Shown piece after piece: positions 60,701 through 64,000 of a DNA stretch of 64,000 nt (position 1 is the first letter of the stretch; each line of letters opens with the position of its first letter). Below the pieces are notes generated by a model. That model did not search any database. It worked only from the letters and a program-made list of their open reading frames with translations, and was not told the DNA's origin. Made by a program: the position numbers and the translations under genes. This DNA comes from Halisarca cf. caerulea (Eukaryota > Porifera > Demospongiae > Chondrillida > Halisarcidae): the NCBI GenBank assembly GCA_963170055.1, contig CAUJGJ010000189.1:2545498-2609497 (forward strand), read 5' to 3'.

Positions 60701-60871
60701 ATGTCTGTTATACCATCTAGCGGTTTCGGATTTTCCTTGACCAATCCCGTGATGGGAGGTTTCCAAGGAACATCCGTTACTGCTCTGCCCAGTGCTACTG
60801 ATGAAGGGTGGAATTCCCAGAAAAGGCCTTATAGCACATTGGCAAAACAGCGATGCTTCGTCTCTGGTTAA
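60701..60871 (+). CDS. Candidate short coding exon inside the satellite (unrecognised)
   Basis: A unique island at 60540-60890 interrupts the satellite. It contains a possible 3' splice site (TTAATCTAG at 60687), then ATG at 60701 with MSVIPSSGFGFSLTNPVM and DEGWNSQKRPYSTLAKQR, ending at TAA 60869-60871, or splicing at CTCTG/GTTAAC. The composition looks coding, but no family is recognised; it may be the first exon of a gene on the plus strand or a fragment. Confidence 0.35.
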   Translation: MSVIPSSGFGFSLTNPVMGGFQGTSVTALPSATDEGWNSQKRPYSTLAKQRCFVSG

Positions 60872-60887
60872 CGTGGTTAGTACATTT

Positions 60888-61064
60888 TACCAACACACAC
60901 TCAATGTAGAGAGAACACACCACTCAATGCAGAGAGAACCACTCAATGTGGAGAAAACACACACACTCAATGTGGACAGAACACACCACCCAATGTAGAG
61001 AGAACACACACTCAATCTACAGAGAACACATCACTCAATGTGGAGAGAATAACACACACTCAAT
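60888..61064. repeat. CACTCAATGTAGAGAGAACA satellite, second block
   Basis: About 8 units, interrupted at its right end by the element at 61065. Confidence 0.92.
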
Positions 61065-61843
61065 CAGGGTTTCATTTAGAAAATTAGGCAAGGGGGCAAA
61101 ACAATACTTACAAAAAATATGGGGGGGGGTAAAGGGAGTGTGCGTGATAGCACGCCTTCTAGGAGGGTATGGGGGTATGTTAAATTTATACCCAAAGAGG
61201 TGCATTTTCAGGTTCATTTGTGGTTCTCAAATGACATTATGAGATGACCAGATTTCTAGTGCTGATCTGACACTAAGCACCTATACGTATATATAATATC
61301 AGGGTTCTATCTAGGATTAACTTTTTGGAGGGAAGCTTCAGTATTTCATGTCTGCTGTGCAAGACATGCCAGTAGTTTCATATGTACGCACATGGTATCA
61401 TAATGTCTATAAAAACACAGGCAGTGTATGCACAGTGATGTAAGGATGTGCGGATATGTACGTAGTAGAGTGGTAGGGGTACATGTATAGCTAGGCCGGG
61501 GGATCTGGGGCATGCTCCCCCAGGGAAAATTTGAGTTTTTAGGTTATATAAGGTGGTATCTGAGGCCATTTTGGACCATTCAAGGTTGATTGTGGCACAG
61601 AATTACTCTTTGACCTTGAAGAGATTGTAGATATGCGGAACAGAAAAGGTGGAAGAACAGCTGTTTAGGTTTTAAACACTACATTCTCCTTCTATACTCC
61701 TTATTTGTATTGAGTTCAGTTCTGTATTCAATTTTACCTCTTTAACAAATATAAGGCTAACCTGATTTTCAAGGAGGGCGAGACTCTAGCAAGGGAGGGC
61801 AAACGCCCCCCCCCTCCCCCATCCTCCCCTAAATGAAACCCTG
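61065..61843. mobile_element. hAT-like element with CAGGGTTTCATTTAG ends in the satellite
   Basis: Left CAGGGTTTCATTTAG and right CTAAATGAAACCCTG are an exact 15-bp inverted pair. TCAAT flanks both sides (61060-61064 and 61844-61848) and removing the 779-bp insert plus one TCAAT restores a perfect satellite unit. CAGGGTTTC-like ends are typical of hAT elements, but the 5-bp duplication is shorter than the usual 8. No long ORF; a second CAGGGTTCTATCTAG at about 61301 may mark a nested relic. Confidence 0.78.
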
Positions 61844-61848
61844 TCAAT

Positions 61849-62165
61849 GTAGAGAGAAAACATCACTCAATGTAGAGAGAAAACACACACTCAATGTAGA
61901 GAGAACACACCATTCAATGTAGAGAGAACACACCACTCAATGTAGAGAGAACACACCACTCAATGTAGAGAGAACACACCACTCAATGCAGAGAGAACAC
62001 ACCACTCAATGTACAGAGAACACACACTTGATGTACAGAGAATACATCACTCAATGTACAGAGAACACATCACTCAATGTAGAGAGAACACAACACACAA
62101 TGTACAGAGAACACACACACAATAATGTACAGAGAACACACACATGGAGAGAACACACACTCAAT
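61849..62165. repeat. CACTCAATGTAGAGAGAACA satellite, third block
   Basis: About 14 units, degenerating to the right (AACACACAATGTACAG). Confidence 0.92.
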
Positions 62166-62639
62166 GGGGTTAGACACGCTAGTCTAAAGCTGCATGTGTA
62201 TGCCCAGCAGTAAACTACTGCATTGTCTCACGTCTGCTGATCCAAAGTCACTTGATCCAATGTGCCCTTGGCGCTATAGAGGCATGAATAAGTAAAAGTT
62301 TGTGAAAAGTTAAACAGTAGAGATCCCTGCCAAACAGTCTCAAGAGCTAACTTGACAATTTGAAGGTAATCCAATCATATGCTTGTCAACTATCGTTCTT
62401 CTAGGCTGTGGAGAACACGGCAAAACAAAATAGATTATTGTTTAAATACTAGATCCTAGAGGCATCACATTGCCCACTTTATGCCATAAGAGTATCTATG
62501 CTGTAACTTTTGTTAACTGTGTTTTAGTTTCCTAGCCATTCTTGCCAGACTGTGACACACCCTGCAAGGAGTCTGAGCATCAACATAGTATAATCTTTCG
62601 CCAGTACTGCATCGACGGGGCATAGACATGTCTTCCTGT
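62166..62639. other. Unassigned spacer
   Basis: No ORF or domain recognised. AGAGTATCTATG (about 62488) is a single arm of the CATAGATACT palindrome family. Confidence 0.5.
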
Positions 62640-64000
62640 ACGCTAAGGGGTAGCCCCTCCATTTCACCATTTAATTAGATTGGCACACAAAGCGCGCCAA
62701 AACAAGACAACAGCCAATCAGAATGCTCAACACAAAACGGAAGTAGAACTTTAGTATAAAAGCTGCTGTCCTCGCCATTTTCCTTTGTGAGTAGTTGTCG
62801 TGTTGGTTGCAGGTTCCAATAGCGCTGAATTCAGAAAAGGGGTAACTCCGAACCCGGGTGACCAAACCGACCAGGCTACTACCTTGCGCCCATGCTGGCG
62901 GGATCTAGGAAGCCCGTAGTAGTCTCCCTTAAGGGGTCCTGGAGTAAGTCTTTGGTGCGGGGCGTTAAGAGTCAGCCGCATGGCGCTACTCACCAACCTT
63001 TTGTCGGTGTACGGTCGGAGCTTGCAGATTGGGTACGGTCCTTGCTCCTTAAAGACGCGGGAGTTGTGAGTTTGAGTTCGCCCTTGCAGTGTTGCTTGCC
63101 ACATAGTCCTTTGGAGGCAGGTCCGCTTCATTGGAAGTGGGAAGGGCCTGTAAGTTACCGTTCTCTTCTCCACCTCTTTGCTGTCTAGTACCCAGCGGTG
63201 TGATGTAAGGCCCGTGAGACTTGCAGATCATCGCCCGGTTACACGTATCGTATGTGTGCCGGTGTACGGTGTCAGTCGATGTACGGTCGGAGCTTGTGAT
63301 CGGGTGCGTCCTTGCTCCTAGCAGACATTTGGGGGCGGTGTCTGAAAGTACCCAGCGGTGACGTGTCATCGCACGGCTACACTTTGTGTGCCACAGTCGT
63401 TGTACGGGTCGGTGTACGGTCGGAGCTTGTGATTGGGTGCGTCCTTGCTCCTAGCAGACATTTGGGAGGGTGTCTGAAAGTACCCAGCGGTGACGTGTCA
63501 TCGCACGGCTACACTTTGTGTGCCACAGTCGTTGTACGGGTCGTTGTGCGGTCGGAGCTTGTGATTGGGTACGTCCTTGCTCCTTAAAGACACGGGAGTT
63601 GTGAGTTTGAGTTCGCCCTTGCAGTGTTGCTTGCCACATAGTCCTTTGGAGGCAGGTCCGCTTCATCGGAAGTGGGAAGGGCCTGTGAGTTACCGTTCTC
63701 TTCTCCACCTCTTTGCTGTCTAGTACCCAGCGGTGTGATGTAAGGCCCGTGAGACTTGCAGATCATCGCCCGGTTACGCGTATCGTATGTGTGCCGGTGT
63801 ACGGTGTCAGTCGATGTACGGTTTCAGTCGGTGTACGGTCCTAGCCAGTGACTGTGGCAAGTTTTTGCCTGAAGATTCCAGGGTAGTCTTGTGGACGATG
63901 TGCGACCTGTCTAATTGTGTTCTGGGAGAGGAACTGGTGTTGCAGCTGTTTCAGCAACTTTTGTTGGTTAGTATTCAGTTGCTGATCCATACATGTGTAC
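62640..64000 (+). mobile_element. 5' region of a retroelement: promoter and tandem 5' repeats (continues past window)
   Basis: The promoter module (GGGGTAGCCCCTCC at about 62647, CCAAT 62714, TATAAA 62755, GCCATTTT 62774) matches the detached copy at 57404-57565. GC-richer, CpG-containing sequence follows with large tandem repeats from about 63012, then unique sequence to the end. No ORF over 110 codons is seen, so the body lies to the right. Assignment as retroelement 5' end is inference from the dispersed promoter and the nearby pol fragment. Confidence 0.5.
63012..63830. repeat. A-B-B-A tandem repeat
   Basis: Each unit starts with a GTACGGTCGGAGCTTG-like segment. Long A units (about 270 bp; CTTAAAGACGCGGGAGTTGT ... 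ATCGCCCGGTTAC) are at about 63012-63284 and 63547-63815. Short B units (about 131-134 bp; CTAGCAGACATTTGGG ... GGTGACGTGTCATCGCACGG) are at about 63285-63418 and 63419-63547. Confidence 0.88.

Noticed and set aside
62892..63766. Basic ORFs such as MEKRTVTYRPFPLPMKRTCL on the minus strand
   Set aside because: They fall on repeated 5' units of the retroelement and recur with each A copy; likely non-coding.

Overview
This is eukaryotic, metazoan genomic DNA. Genes have many small exons separated by short introns, with GT/AG junctions that restore reading frames. The gene content is animal: an IRAK-type death-domain kinase, a TspanC8 tetraspanin, a dermatopontin/sushi/EGF secreted protein, ARIH2, SENP8, KMT2E/SETD5, ataxin-7, ALDH1L, ZCCHC4, APEX2, a TTLL3/8 glycylase and TIMM17. 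Compact genes, 100-300 bp gene spacing and moderately divergent orthologues suggest an early-branching marine animal. A sponge is my best guess, but the window itself cannot prove it. A 200-N assembly gap lies at 26801-27000.

Layout. 75-20096 (all minus): a secreted modular protein cut by the window edge, ARIH2, a KMT2E/SETD5-type SET/PHD protein and SENP8. 20373-34691 (plus): an ataxin-7-like SAGA subunit, head-to-head with SENP8, then a tetraspanin with a 6-kb last-but-one intron full of mobile elements. 35356-56877 (all minus): ALDH1L2-like, ZCCHC4, APEX2, an IRAK4/Pelle-like kinase, a TTLL3/8 ligase, a small F-x-P repeat protein and TIMM17. 57000-64000 is gene-poor: satellites, several hAT-like elements, a retroelement pol fragment and the promoter plus 5' tandem repeats of a retroelement running off the right edge.

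Themes. (1) An exact TCACGTGA palindrome lies 10-100 bp upstream of five start codons and I found it nowhere else in the window. (2) Minisatellites and CA/GT tracts fill introns of nearly every gene; in at least eight introns the CA/GT tract begins at or within about 25 nt of the 5' splice site, twice forming the splice site itself. (3) Several non-autonomous DNA transposons can be delimited to the base by their inverted ends and target duplications (PIF/Harbinger-like, hAT-like, pogo-like, and a small TAGTCTGGCG family). (4) One 17-bp satellite looks like an amplified hAT terminus.

Functional links (inference): ARIH2 acts with neddylated CUL5 and SENP8 is the NEDD8 protease, so two NEDD8-pathway genes share a 16-kb same-strand block. 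ZCCHC4 and APEX2 are adjacent and both carry a GRF zinc finger.
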